This document shows, one piece after another, positions 8,480-17,652 of a stretch of DNA of 64,000 bases. Origin of the DNA: Izhakiella capsodis. GTDB lineage: Bacteria > Pseudomonadota > Gammaproteobacteria > Enterobacterales > Enterobacteriaceae. Where the stretch lies: positions 62,001-126,000 of the forward strand of contig NZ_FOVC01000004.1 in the NCBI RefSeq assembly GCF_900115045.1. The letters are read 5' to 3'. Every line of letters begins with the position of its first letter. Within the stretch, counting starts at the first letter, position 1. Below the pieces are notes generated by a model, which worked only from the letters and a program-made list of their open reading frames with translations, made no database searches and was not told the DNA's origin. A program made the translations under genes and the position numbers.

Positions 8480-9319
8480 TCACCCGTCGAGATTTGCGAT
8501 CCGCACCAGGTGAACCGTAAGCCACAGCAGCTCGCTCTCTCCGAGGATACTATCGAGCTGGGCCTTTACATAATCACGGATCAGCAGCGCACAGCGGTAA
8601 GCGTCCGGATAAGCCTTAATCACCTGCTCCAGCAAAAAACTGTCTCGCGCGCCGTCCTGTTCCCCCTCCTGTAAACGCTGAAGGAAAAACTGCATATGGA
8701 TCAGAAAGCGCGAGTAGTTAATCGATTCGGTGTCTATCTGCTGCTTAAAGTGATACTGCACAAGATTAAAAATATCCTTCAGCATTTTCACCGATTGCAT
8801 GGCCTGCGCCACATCGTCGCCCTCGGTTTGGCCGTTAACCAGGTGAAAAGCGATATTTCCAACCTCCTCCTCCGGCAGTTCAATACCATATAACTCGCGG
8901 ATAATTCTCACCGCTTCACTGGCAACGTGAAACTGCTGTGAATAAAAGCGCCTGACATCCGGTAACAGGCGGTTTTGAAGGATGATCCCTTTACGACTGC
9001 GCTCGATAGCAAAGTTCAGGTGGTCGGCAAGCGTAAAGAAAATCTGCTCGCGGACTTTGCTGGTCAGTTGCTGATTGGCTAGGGAAATAATCATCGAGGC
9101 CATTTCAATAACCTCGTCAGAAATGGTGGAGAGTGCTTCGGGATAGCCGCCGCGTACATAGAGCGTCTGGGTGACAAACAGTTTTTCAATCGCCTCGGGG
9201 ACGATCTCATCGCCGGCTTTGCTGTTAAAGCCAATGCCTTTTCCCATGACGATAACCTCCCTGTTATCGTCATCGATGGAGAGCACCAGGCTATTATTGA
9301 GCACCTTCTGGACAATCAT
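8480..9319 (-). CDS. BglG/LicT-family transcription antiterminator
   Basis: A 279-residue antiterminator. The N-terminal CAT RNA-binding domain (about residues 1-56, including LNNSLVLSIDDDNREVIVMGKGIGF) is followed by PRD1 (about 65-170) and PRD2 (about 175-279). These carry the conserved His residues that are phosphorylated by the PTS (for example ADHLNFAIER, IAFHLV and WLTVHLVRI). It should bind the RAT sequence at 12688-12720 and let transcription read through the overlapping terminator when beta-glucoside is being transported. It is the last gene of the operon, overlapping the glycosidase gene by four bases, so it is made from the transcript it controls. Confidence 0.93.
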   Translation of the reverse strand: MIVQKVLNNSLVLSIDDDNREVIVMGKGIGFNSKAGDEIVPEAIEKLFVTQTLYVRGGYPEALSTISDEVIEMASMIISLANQQLTSKVREQIFFTLADHLNFAIERSRKGIILQNRLLPDVRRFYSQQFHVASEAVRIIRELYGIELPEEEVGNIAFHLVNGQTEGDDVAQAMQSVKMLKDIFNLVQYHFKQQIDTESINYSRFLIHMQFFLQRLQEGEQDGARDSFLLEQVIKAYPDAYRCALLIRDYVKAQLDSILGESELLWLTVHLVRIANLDG

Positions 9320-10740
9320 CTCAGCGACTCGTCGGTGTTACCGTTTTGCGCGATGAGATCCTTATACCACCAGAAGCTGCGTTTACGGACCCTGTGCAGA
9401 CTCTTCAGGTCATCCTCACCGCGATCGACATAAATAAAACCGTATCGCTTGGCGTATCCCTGGTGCGTACTGACCACGTCAATTGCCGCCCAAGGGCAAT
9501 AGCCCATCAGCTCGACGCCATCGGCAATCGCCAGTCGCATTTGTGCAATATGCGCGTCAAGGAAGGCGATACGATAATCATCATTAACCGTCCCGTCATG
9601 CTCCAGCTTATCCGGCGCGCCCATACCATTTTCGCTAATCAGAATCGGCAGACCATAGCGCTCACACACTTTACGCAGCGTCAGGCGTAACCCCACCGGG
9701 TCCACTACCCAGCCATAGGGCGTTTTGCCAACCCACGGGTTTTCCGCCGGCCGATAAACCCCCTCCTCACCCAGCATGATCTGCTGGTCGCCCGCACGGG
9801 GCGCTACATCGCCACCGTCGCCCCGGCTGGCCGCAATAGTGGCGGTCGAATAGTAGTTAATGGCGATAAAGTCCGGATTTCCCTGCTGCAAAATCAGCGC
9901 GTCCTCAGGCTGCATCTCCGGCGCGAGACCGCGGTCCCGCATATAGGCCCACGCCAGAGCGTTGTAGCGGCCATGCACCGCAACATCCATAAAACTCCAG
10001 CAGCGTAGCGTCTCCCAGTTGTGTGCGGCAATAGCATCTTCCGGTCGGCAGCTTTCGGCATACATTGAGGTGGTATTTATCGCCGGGCCGATGCGCAGTC
10101 CGGGAAATTCACGGTGACACAGGGCAAAAATCTGTGCCTGAGCCAGCATCATATGATGATTCTGCTGGTACAACGACCGCTTGTCCGGCAGGGCGCGATC
10201 GGCAGGTACGCCAATCGCACCGGGATGCAGGATCATGGTGTTCTGTTCGTTAATCGTTAACCATAGCGGGGCTTTATCGGCATACTCGCTGAACAGCAGC
10301 CGGGCATAGCGCACGAACGCCTCACCGGTTTTGCGGTTCAGCCAGCCGCCTTTTAGCTCCAGCGCCCACGGCAGGTCGAAGTGGTACAGCGTGACAATTG
10401 GCGTGATCCCGTGGCGTGTCAGGGCGTCGATCAGACGGTGATAGAAGGCCAAACCGTCCGGATTCACCACGCCGTCACCATCGGGGATCACCCTGGACCA
10501 GGCTATCGAAAAGCGGTAAGCCTTCAGGCCCATTTGCGCCATCAGAGCGACATCCTCCTCTACGCGATGATAGTGGTCGCTGGCGACGCGGAAATCTGCG
10601 GTTCCGGGTGGATGGCTGAGCATATCGACTACCGACGGTCCTTTACCGTCTTTATCCCACGCGCCCTCGACCTGATAAGCCGAGGTAGACGCACCCCACA
10701 GAAAACCATCCGGGAATCGGGCCTGTTGTTGATAGATCAT
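9316..10740 (-). CDS. 6-phospho-beta-glucosidase (GH1)
   Basis: A 474-residue glycoside hydrolase family 1 enzyme. FLWGASTSAYQVEGAW marks the N-terminus, the acid/base Glu lies in LTINEQN, and the nucleophile Glu is in the ISENGMG motif near residue 360. Together with the adjacent PTS it should hydrolyse phosphorylated beta-glucosides such as arbutin, salicin or cellobiose 6-phosphate in the cytoplasm. The gene overlaps the EII gene before it and the antiterminator gene after it by four bases each, so the three are translationally coupled. The exact substrate cannot be read from sequence. Confidence 0.94.
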   Translation of the reverse strand: MIYQQQARFPDGFLWGASTSAYQVEGAWDKDGKGPSVVDMLSHPPGTADFRVASDHYHRVEEDVALMAQMGLKAYRFSIAWSRVIPDGDGVVNPDGLAFYHRLIDALTRHGITPIVTLYHFDLPWALELKGGWLNRKTGEAFVRYARLLFSEYADKAPLWLTINEQNTMILHPGAIGVPADRALPDKRSLYQQNHHMMLAQAQIFALCHREFPGLRIGPAINTTSMYAESCRPEDAIAAHNWETLRCWSFMDVAVHGRYNALAWAYMRDRGLAPEMQPEDALILQQGNPDFIAINYYSTATIAASRGDGGDVAPRAGDQQIMLGEEGVYRPAENPWVGKTPYGWVVDPVGLRLTLRKVCERYGLPILISENGMGAPDKLEHDGTVNDDYRIAFLDAHIAQMRLAIADGVELMGYCPWAAIDVVSTHQGYAKRYGFIYVDRGEDDLKSLHRVRKRSFWWYKDLIAQNGNTDESLR

Positions 10741-12617
10741 ACCGGTATCTCCTTCGCGGATTGCACCATCAGCCGCTCGCCGTAATCAACCTGCACAGCG
10801 GCGGTGAGATGCAGCATGTGCTGCTTATCGTCATCAATCACAATCACCGGGGTAATCAGGTCATAGCCGGCCTGTTCAATAGCAGCCATATCAAAACGGA
10901 TAAGCGGCTGTCCAGCATCCACTTTATCCCCCACCTTCAGCGCTGAACTAAAGTACTGACCATTAAGGTTTACGGTGTCGATACCAATGTGGATCAGCAG
11001 CTCAAGCCCTCTGTCGCTCCGCAGGCCAACAGCGTGACAGGAGGGCAAAAACATCACCACCGTACCGCTAAAAGGCGCTCGCAAAATACCTTCCTGCGGA
11101 CGGATCGCGACCCCTTCGCCCAGCAGACCGCCGGAAAACACGTCATCGTTGACTTCGCTTAGCGCCACCACCTGGCCGCGCAGCGGGCTTAACACCTCAA
11201 TTTCCCCCTGACTTACTGGTCCGGTAGCAGGCTGGGGCGCCTCGCTGACGCCTTTTTTATCCTCGACGCTCTCTTTAAATGCAATAAACCATGTCAGGGT
11301 AAAAGATACCACGATAGCAATGGCGCAGGTGATCAGCGCATGGACGATGTTCATCGGATTGGCACCAATAAACGCCGGCAGCGCCGCCAGCCCCGGAGAA
11401 ACAAACGCGTAGCGTACCAGTCCGCTAACCCCAGCGTATACCCCAGCGCAGCCACCGCCGATCATAGCGGCAATCAGCACAGGGCGGGACTTGAGCAGCA
11501 CCCCATACAACGCCGGCTCGGTGATCCCCAGCAGCGCGGTAAAGCCCGAAGAAGAGGCGAGCTGACGCAGGTTACTATTTTTGGTTTTTAGCGCTACACA
11601 CAGCGTCGCGGCCCCCATCGCGACGTTTGACGCCAGCATCCCCGGCCCGTTAATCATCTCATAACCGTTTTTACTTAGCTGACCGGTTGCGATCGGCGTC
11701 ATCGCCCAGGCGGTGCCGGTAATGATCAGAAATGGCTGCAGCGTCCCCATCAGCATCGGGATTAACCAGCTGGCGTGGTGGTCTATTGCCCCCGCCCCTG
11801 CAGCGACCAGATCGTTGAGTAAAATCCCCGCCGGGCCGACAACCACCAGGGCCAGCGGGGCGGTAATCAACAGAATCAGCATCGGCTTGACGAAAAATTT
11901 GATAATCGATGGTGAGACTTTTTCGGCAAAGCGCTCCACCCACGACATCAGCCACACGGTCAGAATGATCGGCAGCACCGATCCGGCATAATCTGCAAGC
12001 AGCACGTGGATACCGAGAAAATCAACCGTTTTACCGGTCGCCATCATCTGTCCAATGCCCGGATGCAGCAGCACGCCCGCGAGGGTCATCGCCAGAATCG
12101 GGTTACATTCAAACTTAAGCGATGCCCCGTAGGCCAGCAGTACCGGCAGGAAAAAAAAGGCCGCGTCGGCAATAATATTGAGCAGTTGATAGGTCGGGCT
12201 GGTTTCGCTAATCGCACCGGTTAGCTTGAGAATAGCCAACAACGCTTTGATCATGCCCGCGCCAGTGATCGCCGGGATTACCGGGGTAAACGTTGTCGAA
12301 ATGACGCTGATAATACGCGCAACGATACCGTCAGGTTTCGCGTTTTTATCGCTGCCGGTCGGCGTATTTCTCTGCGGCAAACCCTTATGGATAAGGCGAT
12401 AAACCTGCTGAACCTCATTGCCGATAACAATCTGAAACTGGCCACCTTTCTCCACAACGCTGATCACACCGGGAATAGAGCCAATCTGGAGATCATTGAC
12501 CTTCCCGCGATCATTGAACTCCATACGCAGTCGTGTTGCGCAATGAGTAAGCATACGGATATTCTCCGCTCCGCCCACCGCATGGAGGATTTTATTTGCT
12601 GTTTCACTATAGTTCAT
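10737..12617 (-). CDS. Beta-glucoside PTS transporter EIIBCA
   Basis: A 626-residue inner membrane permease and kinase of the Glc family (BglF type). EIIB comes first, with the phospho-Cys in THCATRLR near residue 24. EIIC follows, with about eight to ten membrane segments, and EIIA is at the C-terminus with the phospho-His motif LLIHIGIDTV near residue 565. It imports and phosphorylates aryl-beta-glucosides and also phosphorylates the antiterminator. I start at ATG 12617 (MNYSETANKI), which aligns with BglF-type proteins and has AGGGG in front. The longer frame runs through the terminator region and is not a start. Confidence 0.94.
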   Translation of the reverse strand: MNYSETANKILHAVGGAENIRMLTHCATRLRMEFNDRGKVNDLQIGSIPGVISVVEKGGQFQIVIGNEVQQVYRLIHKGLPQRNTPTGSDKNAKPDGIVARIISVISTTFTPVIPAITGAGMIKALLAILKLTGAISETSPTYQLLNIIADAAFFFLPVLLAYGASLKFECNPILAMTLAGVLLHPGIGQMMATGKTVDFLGIHVLLADYAGSVLPIILTVWLMSWVERFAEKVSPSIIKFFVKPMLILLITAPLALVVVGPAGILLNDLVAAGAGAIDHHASWLIPMLMGTLQPFLIITGTAWAMTPIATGQLSKNGYEMINGPGMLASNVAMGAATLCVALKTKNSNLRQLASSSGFTALLGITEPALYGVLLKSRPVLIAAMIGGGCAGVYAGVSGLVRYAFVSPGLAALPAFIGANPMNIVHALITCAIAIVVSFTLTWFIAFKESVEDKKGVSEAPQPATGPVSQGEIEVLSPLRGQVVALSEVNDDVFSGGLLGEGVAIRPQEGILRAPFSGTVVMFLPSCHAVGLRSDRGLELLIHIGIDTVNLNGQYFSSALKVGDKVDAGQPLIRFDMAAIEQAGYDLITPVIVIDDDKQHMLHLTAAVQVDYGERLMVQSAKEIPV

Positions 12618-12638
12618 TGTATCCCCTGACATTAGAGC

Positions 12639-12693
12639 AAAAAAAAAACCAAAACAGCGACGCTCCCCTGGCGGGAGAGCACTCCTATTTTGG
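12639..12693 (-). terminator. Leader terminator of the beta-glucoside operon
   Basis: On the minus strand CCAAAATAG and CTGTTTTGG bracket a GC-rich hairpin (CTCCC/GGGAG), followed by a run of ten T just before the EII start. It overlaps the RAT, so antiterminator binding would prevent its formation. Confidence 0.88.
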
Positions 12694-12720
12694 TCTTGCC
12701 TGCTTTCGCAGTAGCACGCC
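12688..12720 (-). promoter_or_regulatory. Ribonucleic antiterminator (RAT) sequence
   Basis: The minus strand reads GCTACTGCGAAAGCAGGCAA followed by GACCAAAAT. This matches the BglG-family RAT pattern (TTACTGCATTCGCAGGCAAA in E. coli bgl) and shares its last bases with the terminator stem. It is the expected target of the antiterminator encoded at the end of this operon. Confidence 0.88.
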
Positions 12721-13154
12721 ATCATAAAAATGGATTATTTCGGCGGATTATCTTAGCGGCCCTGGACTAATTCAATGGTAATTAAATAAAAATGTGAGCT
12801 GGATTAAGTAATGCTCAGCCTGAAGTCAGATGCGAAAAGGATATCGGTGCGTATGCGTCGAAAGCGTATTAAGAGTGCACAGGGATCCGCCCGCTCGCAA
12901 TTAATAGTCATCCTGAATAATATTATATTTACAATTAATAAACATAAACGACACTAAAAGATAAATTAAAACATAGCGTTAATCGATAGGAAGAACTCAG
13001 CATTTTTAATTGATAACGTCGGCGCAACTTTTGCCGATAACTAGTAGACTCGTTGAATAAACTGCGCGTAAGCTGGCAATTGCCCCCTCGTGCGAAAAGA
13101 TAAGCCAGCATCTGTGCGCCACGGTGAACCCCTTTGATGCCAGGAGGCGTTTGT
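12721..13154. other. Divergent intergenic region (bgl-type operon and yecA)
   Basis: AT-rich, without a gene. It must hold the promoter of the minus-strand beta-glucoside operon (a TAAGAT -10-like hexamer lies at 12750-12755 on that strand) and the promoter of yecA. A CRP-like half site TGTGA is at 12793-12797. These promoter calls are tentative. Confidence 0.4.
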
Positions 13155-13817
13155 ATGAAAGAAGGTCCATTAACTGACAAAGAGCTGCAATGGCTCGAAG
13201 AACTGCTGGAAAAATATGGCAATGACAGTTCAATTCTTGATGTCGCCGAACTTGACGGTATGCTAACAGCCATCCTGTCAGGCCCGACGGTAGTCCCTCC
13301 CAGCGAATGGCTAATCGCACTGTGGGGCGGAGAGAAAAACATACCGTCATGGAGTAACGAACGAGAAATGTCGCGCTTTATCGATCTCAGCTTCCAGCAT
13401 ATGAACGATATTGCCGATCGCCTGAATCACTATCCCGATCAGTTTGATCCTCTGTTTGGCGTGCGCGAAATCGACGACAAGGAGTTCACTATCGCCGAGG
13501 AGTGGTGCTTCGGTTACATGCGCGGCGTGGCGCTACGCGACTGGTCATCACTGCCTGCAATGCTGCAGCCTGCATTAAACGCCATTGCCCTGCATGGGAC
13601 GCAGGAAAATTTTGAGCGGCTTGATACTCTCTCACCGGAGGAGATGGAGCAGAGTATCGCCGCTATTCGCCCGGCGGCCATCGCGTTGCATAGCTACTGG
13701 CTAGCGCAGCCACAGCAGCCTTCCGAACAACCGGTCGTTGTCGGTAGTCGGCCTGGCCGAAACGATCCCTGCCCGTGCGGCAGTGGTAAAAAATATAAGC
13801 AGTGCTGCCTGCATTAA
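13155..13817 (+). CDS. yecA: YecA family (UPF0149) protein with SEC-C motif
   Basis: A 220-residue cytoplasmic protein. The N-terminal UPF0149 domain (LDVAELDGMLTAILSGP, then WGGEKNIP and EEWCFGYMRGVALRDW) is joined to a C-terminal zinc-binding SEC-C motif, GRNDPCPCGSGKKYKQCC. E. coli YecA binds metal and associates with ribosomes; a role near nascent secretory chains has been proposed. ATG 13155 has a strong AGGAGG at 13142-13147; an in-frame start 21 bases upstream is less likely. It is transcribed alone and convergent with entH. Confidence 0.93.
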   Translation: MKEGPLTDKELQWLEELLEKYGNDSSILDVAELDGMLTAILSGPTVVPPSEWLIALWGGEKNIPSWSNEREMSRFIDLSFQHMNDIADRLNHYPDQFDPLFGVREIDDKEFTIAEEWCFGYMRGVALRDWSSLPAMLQPALNAIALHGTQENFERLDTLSPEEMEQSIAAIRPAAIALHSYWLAQPQQPSEQPVVVGSRPGRNDPCPCGSGKKYKQCCLH

Positions 13818-13991
13818 AACGCGGTTTCAGTGAGAAAAAAACTCTCGCCCCGGCGCTCGGTTAGCGGAGTGCCAGCGCGATCAATCCACCCGCTTGCAGC
13901 ACCGGAGTTTCATAATGAGAAAACGTTGCACCACTTAGCCTTGCAACCAGTAGATTTACAGTGGGCAAAGCGTCCGGAAGTGACGTCACCT

Positions 13992-14405
13992 TCACCCCAA
14001 TACCGCGGTACTTAACCGACAGCTGCAAGTGCGTTGCCCGCGTTCGTCAAACAGGGCCACCTCCCAGCTTTGATGCTGACGGCCCAGATGCAGCGGCTGG
14101 CAGACGCCGCGCACTTTGCCGCTGCTTACCGCGCGATGATGAGTCGCGTTCAGCTCCATACCGACCACCGTTTGCCCTTCATTGGTCATCATGTAACCTG
14201 CCATCGAACCGAGCGTCTCCGCCAGCACCGCCGAGGCACCACCGTGAAGCAGGCCAAACGGCTGAATGGTACGGCTATCGACCGGCATTTCCGCTTCCAG
14301 CATCCCCTCCGCGACGCGGATATAAACGATCCCCAGGTGCGCAACCAACGTGTTGGCGCTGGAGGCATTCAGTTCATCCAGCGTGTAAGGGCGTTTCCAG
14401 AACAT
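13992..14405 (-). CDS. entH: Enterobactin proofreading thioesterase EntH
   Basis: A 137-residue hotdog-fold thioesterase (YbdB/EntH). It has the HGGASAVLAETLGSMAG active-site helix with catalytic Glu and the upstream family pattern FGLLHGG. It clears wrongly loaded acyl groups from the EntB aryl carrier domain. It is the last gene of entCEBAH, starting directly after the entA stop, as in E. coli. Confidence 0.96.
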   Translation of the reverse strand: MFWKRPYTLDELNASSANTLVAHLGIVYIRVAEGMLEAEMPVDSRTIQPFGLLHGGASAVLAETLGSMAGYMMTNEGQTVVGMELNATHHRAVSSGKVRGVCQPLHLGRQHQSWEVALFDERGQRTCSCRLSTAVLG

Positions 14406-15161
14406 TTATGCTCCCAGTGTTGAACCGCCATCCACCACAATGTCCTGCAACGTGATATGGCTGGCATGGCTGGATGCGAGAAATAAAATCGTATTGGCGA
14501 TTTCGCTCGGACGGGCGATCTTGCCTAACGGAATACCGAGCTTAAACTGCGCGCCGACACCGCGAATTCGCAGCAGCTCCGCATCATCGCTGCTCCAGAG
14601 GGTGCGCTGCATATCGGTATCGGTGGAGCCGGGCGAGACGATATTACACCGCACGCCGAACGCGGCCAGCTCAAGCCCTACCGTCTGCGTCAGACTTTTC
14701 AGGGCAGCTTTGGATGCACCGTAGGCGCTCATGCCAATACGCGGCGTATGGGCGGCATCAGAGGCCACCGTCACGATCGCACCACCACGCTGATGGCGAA
14801 AATGTGCCATCGTTTGCTGATACAGATTAAACGCACCGCCAACATTAACGGCAAACGTTTGCTGCCAGTCTTCGGCTGACAGCGAATCAGTCGCACCCAT
14901 TCGCAAAATGCCTGCCGCGTTGACCAGCACATCAAGTCGCTCGCCCTGTTTCAACAAACGATGGCAAACCTGCGCAACCTGTCGGCTATCGGCAACGTCC
15001 ATTATCTCGGTGGTAAAAGGATAAGGCCCGCCGGAAAACGTCAGATCGAAGCCGGTCACCTCGGCTCCGGCTTCAGCAAACGCCAGTGCGGTGGCGTACC
15101 CGATCCCTTTACCCGCGCCGGTTACCCATATCCGCTGGCCGAGAAAATCCAGAGCCGTCAC
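14406..15161 (-). CDS. entA: 2,3-dihydro-2,3-dihydroxybenzoate dehydrogenase EntA
   Basis: A 251-residue short-chain dehydrogenase: NAD-binding VTGAGKGIGYATALAF, NAAG, and catalytic Ser and Tyr-x-x-x-Lys (ASDAAHTP, SAYGASKAALK). It makes 2,3-dihydroxybenzoate. I choose the GTG at 15161, whose last two bases begin the entB stop region, because LDFLGQRIWVTG aligns with E. coli LDFSGKNVWVTG-like N-termini. A frame opening 30 bases upstream inside entB is less likely. Confidence 0.95.
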   Translation of the reverse strand: MTALDFLGQRIWVTGAGKGIGYATALAFAEAGAEVTGFDLTFSGGPYPFTTEIMDVADSRQVAQVCHRLLKQGERLDVLVNAAGILRMGATDSLSAEDWQQTFAVNVGGAFNLYQQTMAHFRHQRGGAIVTVASDAAHTPRIGMSAYGASKAALKSLTQTVGLELAAFGVRCNIVSPGSTDTDMQRTLWSSDDAELLRIRGVGAQFKLGIPLGKIARPSEIANTILFLASSHASHITLQDIVVDGGSTLGA

Positions 15162-16012
15162 GACTTCACCCCGCGCGACAACAGCGCCCACCAGGCATCA
15201 ATAGTGGGGTTTTTCGCCAGCATGACAAAATCAATATCATGATGCGCTTTGCGCCAGCGAGCGGCCAGCGCCATCATGCGCACAGAGTCCAGACCGTAAT
15301 CAATCAAGTTTTCATCATCCAGCGGCTCGTCCGACTCATCCAATAACGGCATGACCAGCGTACGCAGTGCGGCTTTAGAAGCGGGTAGCGGCAGCAACTC
15401 TTCCGTCATCACTACGCGACCTGAGCGCCCGGCGACAAATCTTAGCGCCATCAGGTGCTCCTCGCGACTGAAATCGGCCAGCGCATCGGCAACCATAAAA
15501 GGTTTGATATCGCGCATAAATGCATCGGTCGCGGTAATCATACAGCCGATGTGCGCATAAACACCGGTGATAATCAGCTGGTCTCGCCCGGTTTCTTTGA
15601 GCATTTTCTCCAATGGTGAGCGATAAAAAGCGCTATAGCGCCATTTGACCAGCATGGTGTCCGACTCATCGGGTGCCAGCGCAGCCACAACGCGCTGCTG
15701 GTCTGGCGAGCGGGTCAGACCCGGCCCCCACATATCGTTTAACAGCGCGCGATCTTCATCGCTCTGTGTTGAAGGCTGGGCGGTGTAGTAAACGGGAATA
15801 TTGTTCTGTTTACAGAACTGACGTAGCGCCGCGATATTCTCCACGACTTTTTCAATCAACGGGCTGTTATCGCCCCAAAAGCCGAGGAAATACTGTTGCA
15901 TATCGTGGATCAGGAGCGCGGCACGCTGAGGGTCAAATGCCCAGCTAACCTTATTTAACGGTATCTCTTGCGCCGCAGGAAGTGCATAAGAATGCAGTTT
16001 TTGAATAGCCAT
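15158..16012 (-). CDS. entB: Isochorismatase / aryl carrier protein EntB
   Basis: A 284-residue bifunctional protein. Residues 1-205 form the isochorismatase domain (AALLIHDMQQYF with catalytic Asp, KWRYSAFYRSPL, GVYAHIGC). Residues 210-284 form the aryl carrier domain with the phosphopantetheine Ser in DYGLDSVRMM, near residue 241. It hydrolyses isochorismate and then carries dihydroxybenzoate to EntF. It overlaps entA by four bases and lies 16 bases after entE. Confidence 0.97.
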   Translation of the reverse strand: MAIQKLHSYALPAAQEIPLNKVSWAFDPQRAALLIHDMQQYFLGFWGDNSPLIEKVVENIAALRQFCKQNNIPVYYTAQPSTQSDEDRALLNDMWGPGLTRSPDQQRVVAALAPDESDTMLVKWRYSAFYRSPLEKMLKETGRDQLIITGVYAHIGCMITATDAFMRDIKPFMVADALADFSREEHLMALRFVAGRSGRVVMTEELLPLPASKAALRTLVMPLLDESDEPLDDENLIDYGLDSVRMMALAARWRKAHHDIDFVMLAKNPTIDAWWALLSRGVKS

Positions 16013-16028
16013 GATAGTTCTCTCTTGT

Positions 16029-17639
16029 TCAGATCAGTGGATGGCGATCAAGCCGCTGGCGTAAACGCTTTTTATCGACCTTGCCTACCGGCGTGAGCGG
16101 CAATTCATCCATTAGCTCAACGCGATCCGGTAGTTTAAACTCTGCGACACCCAGATCGCGCAGGAAGCGGCGCACCTCTACCGCGCGTACCGGCGCGTTC
16201 ACCACCAGATAAGCACAGCTTTTTTCCCCCAGCAGGCTATCGTCCATACTAACCAGCGCAGCCTGGACCACGGCCTGATGGCGCAGCAGAAGGTTTTCGA
16301 TCTCTTCTGCGGCGATCTTCTCTCCGCCGCGATTAATCTGATCTTTTTCTCGCCCCTGCACGGTGATATAACCCTGCTCGTCGATCGAAATCAGATCGCC
16401 TGAGCAATAGAAACCGTCACTATCAAAGGCCTGAGCGTTATATTCCGGACTGTTGTAATAACCACGGAAGGTATAAGGCCCGCGTGTCATAAGCCGCCCA
16501 ACTTCACCACGCGGCAACGGGTTGCCATTTTCATCGGCGACCCAGACTTCATCATCCGGACTCATCGGCCGCCCCTGCGTATCGATAATGCGCTCAGGCG
16601 GGTCGTCCAGACGGGTATAGTTCACCAGTCCCTCGGCCATACCGAAAACTTGCTGTAACTGACAACCGATCTCATCCTGAATACGCGCCGCCAGAGTCGT
16701 CGACAGCCGCGCCCCCCCCACTTGCAGCAGCGTCAGTGACGCCAGTTGCTGATTCCCACCCCACTCCCTGATAGCCTGCAACCACAGGCCGACGGCAGGT
16801 GGCACCAGAGCCGTCACGTTAATCTGATGGCGTTCTATCAGCGCAAAGCATAAGGTCGCGCTGGGATCATCCGCCAATACCACACAACCCTGAGCCAGAA
16901 AAACCCCCAGCGCACCCGGCGAACTTAGCGGATAGTTATGCGCGGCCGGCAACGCACAGAGATAGCGCGTATTCTGATCAAATCGACAAATTTCGTTACT
17001 GCGGCGAACGCTGTAATAATAATCGTTATGCGTGCGGGGTATTAGCTTCGGCGTGCCAGTACTGCCGCCGGACAGCTGGAAAAAGGCCACCTCATCGCTG
17101 GCCGACGGCGAGGCGACAAAATCAGTCGCTGGCTGTTCAATCGCCGCATCCAGATTATATTCACCGCTGTCGTTACGCAGCAGCACCACCCGCAGCGAGC
17201 GTTGCTGATCGCGTAACAGGTTCAGAAAGGCGTTATCTGAAAACAGCGCATGTTGACGATCGGCAATCAGCAGGGCGGGTGCAATCTGCGCGGCATAAGC
17301 CGTCAGCTCGCTGCGCTGATGGCTGAACAGCGCGTTGACCGGTGCCACGCCGATTTTTAGCAGGGCAAAAAACGTAATATAAAATTCGGCAACGTTACCC
17401 AGTTGCACCAACGCCGTTTCACCTGCGGTTAATCCCGCTCGCCGCAGCGATGCCGCCAGATTATCCGCCGCGCGGTTTAGCTGACTGTAGGTAAAATACC
17501 GTTCGCCGTCTATCACCGCCAGTGCGTCACACTGACCATGGCGAGAAAGAATATCGGCCAGTGGCAGATCCTGCCAGTAGCCCTGTTCACGATAGCGGTT
17601 TGCCAGATCTTCTGGCCAGCGGCTGTAAGGAATACGCAT
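16029..17639 (-). CDS. entE: 2,3-dihydroxybenzoate-AMP ligase EntE
   Basis: A 536-residue adenylating enzyme of the ANL family. The P-loop-like motif LSGGSTGTPKLIPRTHND, the A5 region QQVFGMAEGL, the A7/A8 segment YCSGDLISIDEQGYITVQGR and the final lysine motif PVGKVDKK are all present. It activates dihydroxybenzoate and loads it on EntB. It is second in the entCEBAH operon, 13 bases after entC. Confidence 0.97.
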   Translation of the reverse strand: MRIPYSRWPEDLANRYREQGYWQDLPLADILSRHGQCDALAVIDGERYFTYSQLNRAADNLAASLRRAGLTAGETALVQLGNVAEFYITFFALLKIGVAPVNALFSHQRSELTAYAAQIAPALLIADRQHALFSDNAFLNLLRDQQRSLRVVLLRNDSGEYNLDAAIEQPATDFVASPSASDEVAFFQLSGGSTGTPKLIPRTHNDYYYSVRRSNEICRFDQNTRYLCALPAAHNYPLSSPGALGVFLAQGCVVLADDPSATLCFALIERHQINVTALVPPAVGLWLQAIREWGGNQQLASLTLLQVGGARLSTTLAARIQDEIGCQLQQVFGMAEGLVNYTRLDDPPERIIDTQGRPMSPDDEVWVADENGNPLPRGEVGRLMTRGPYTFRGYYNSPEYNAQAFDSDGFYCSGDLISIDEQGYITVQGREKDQINRGGEKIAAEEIENLLLRHQAVVQAALVSMDDSLLGEKSCAYLVVNAPVRAVEVRRFLRDLGVAEFKLPDRVELMDELPLTPVGKVDKKRLRQRLDRHPLI

Positions 17640-17652
17640 GTGTTGCCTTTTA

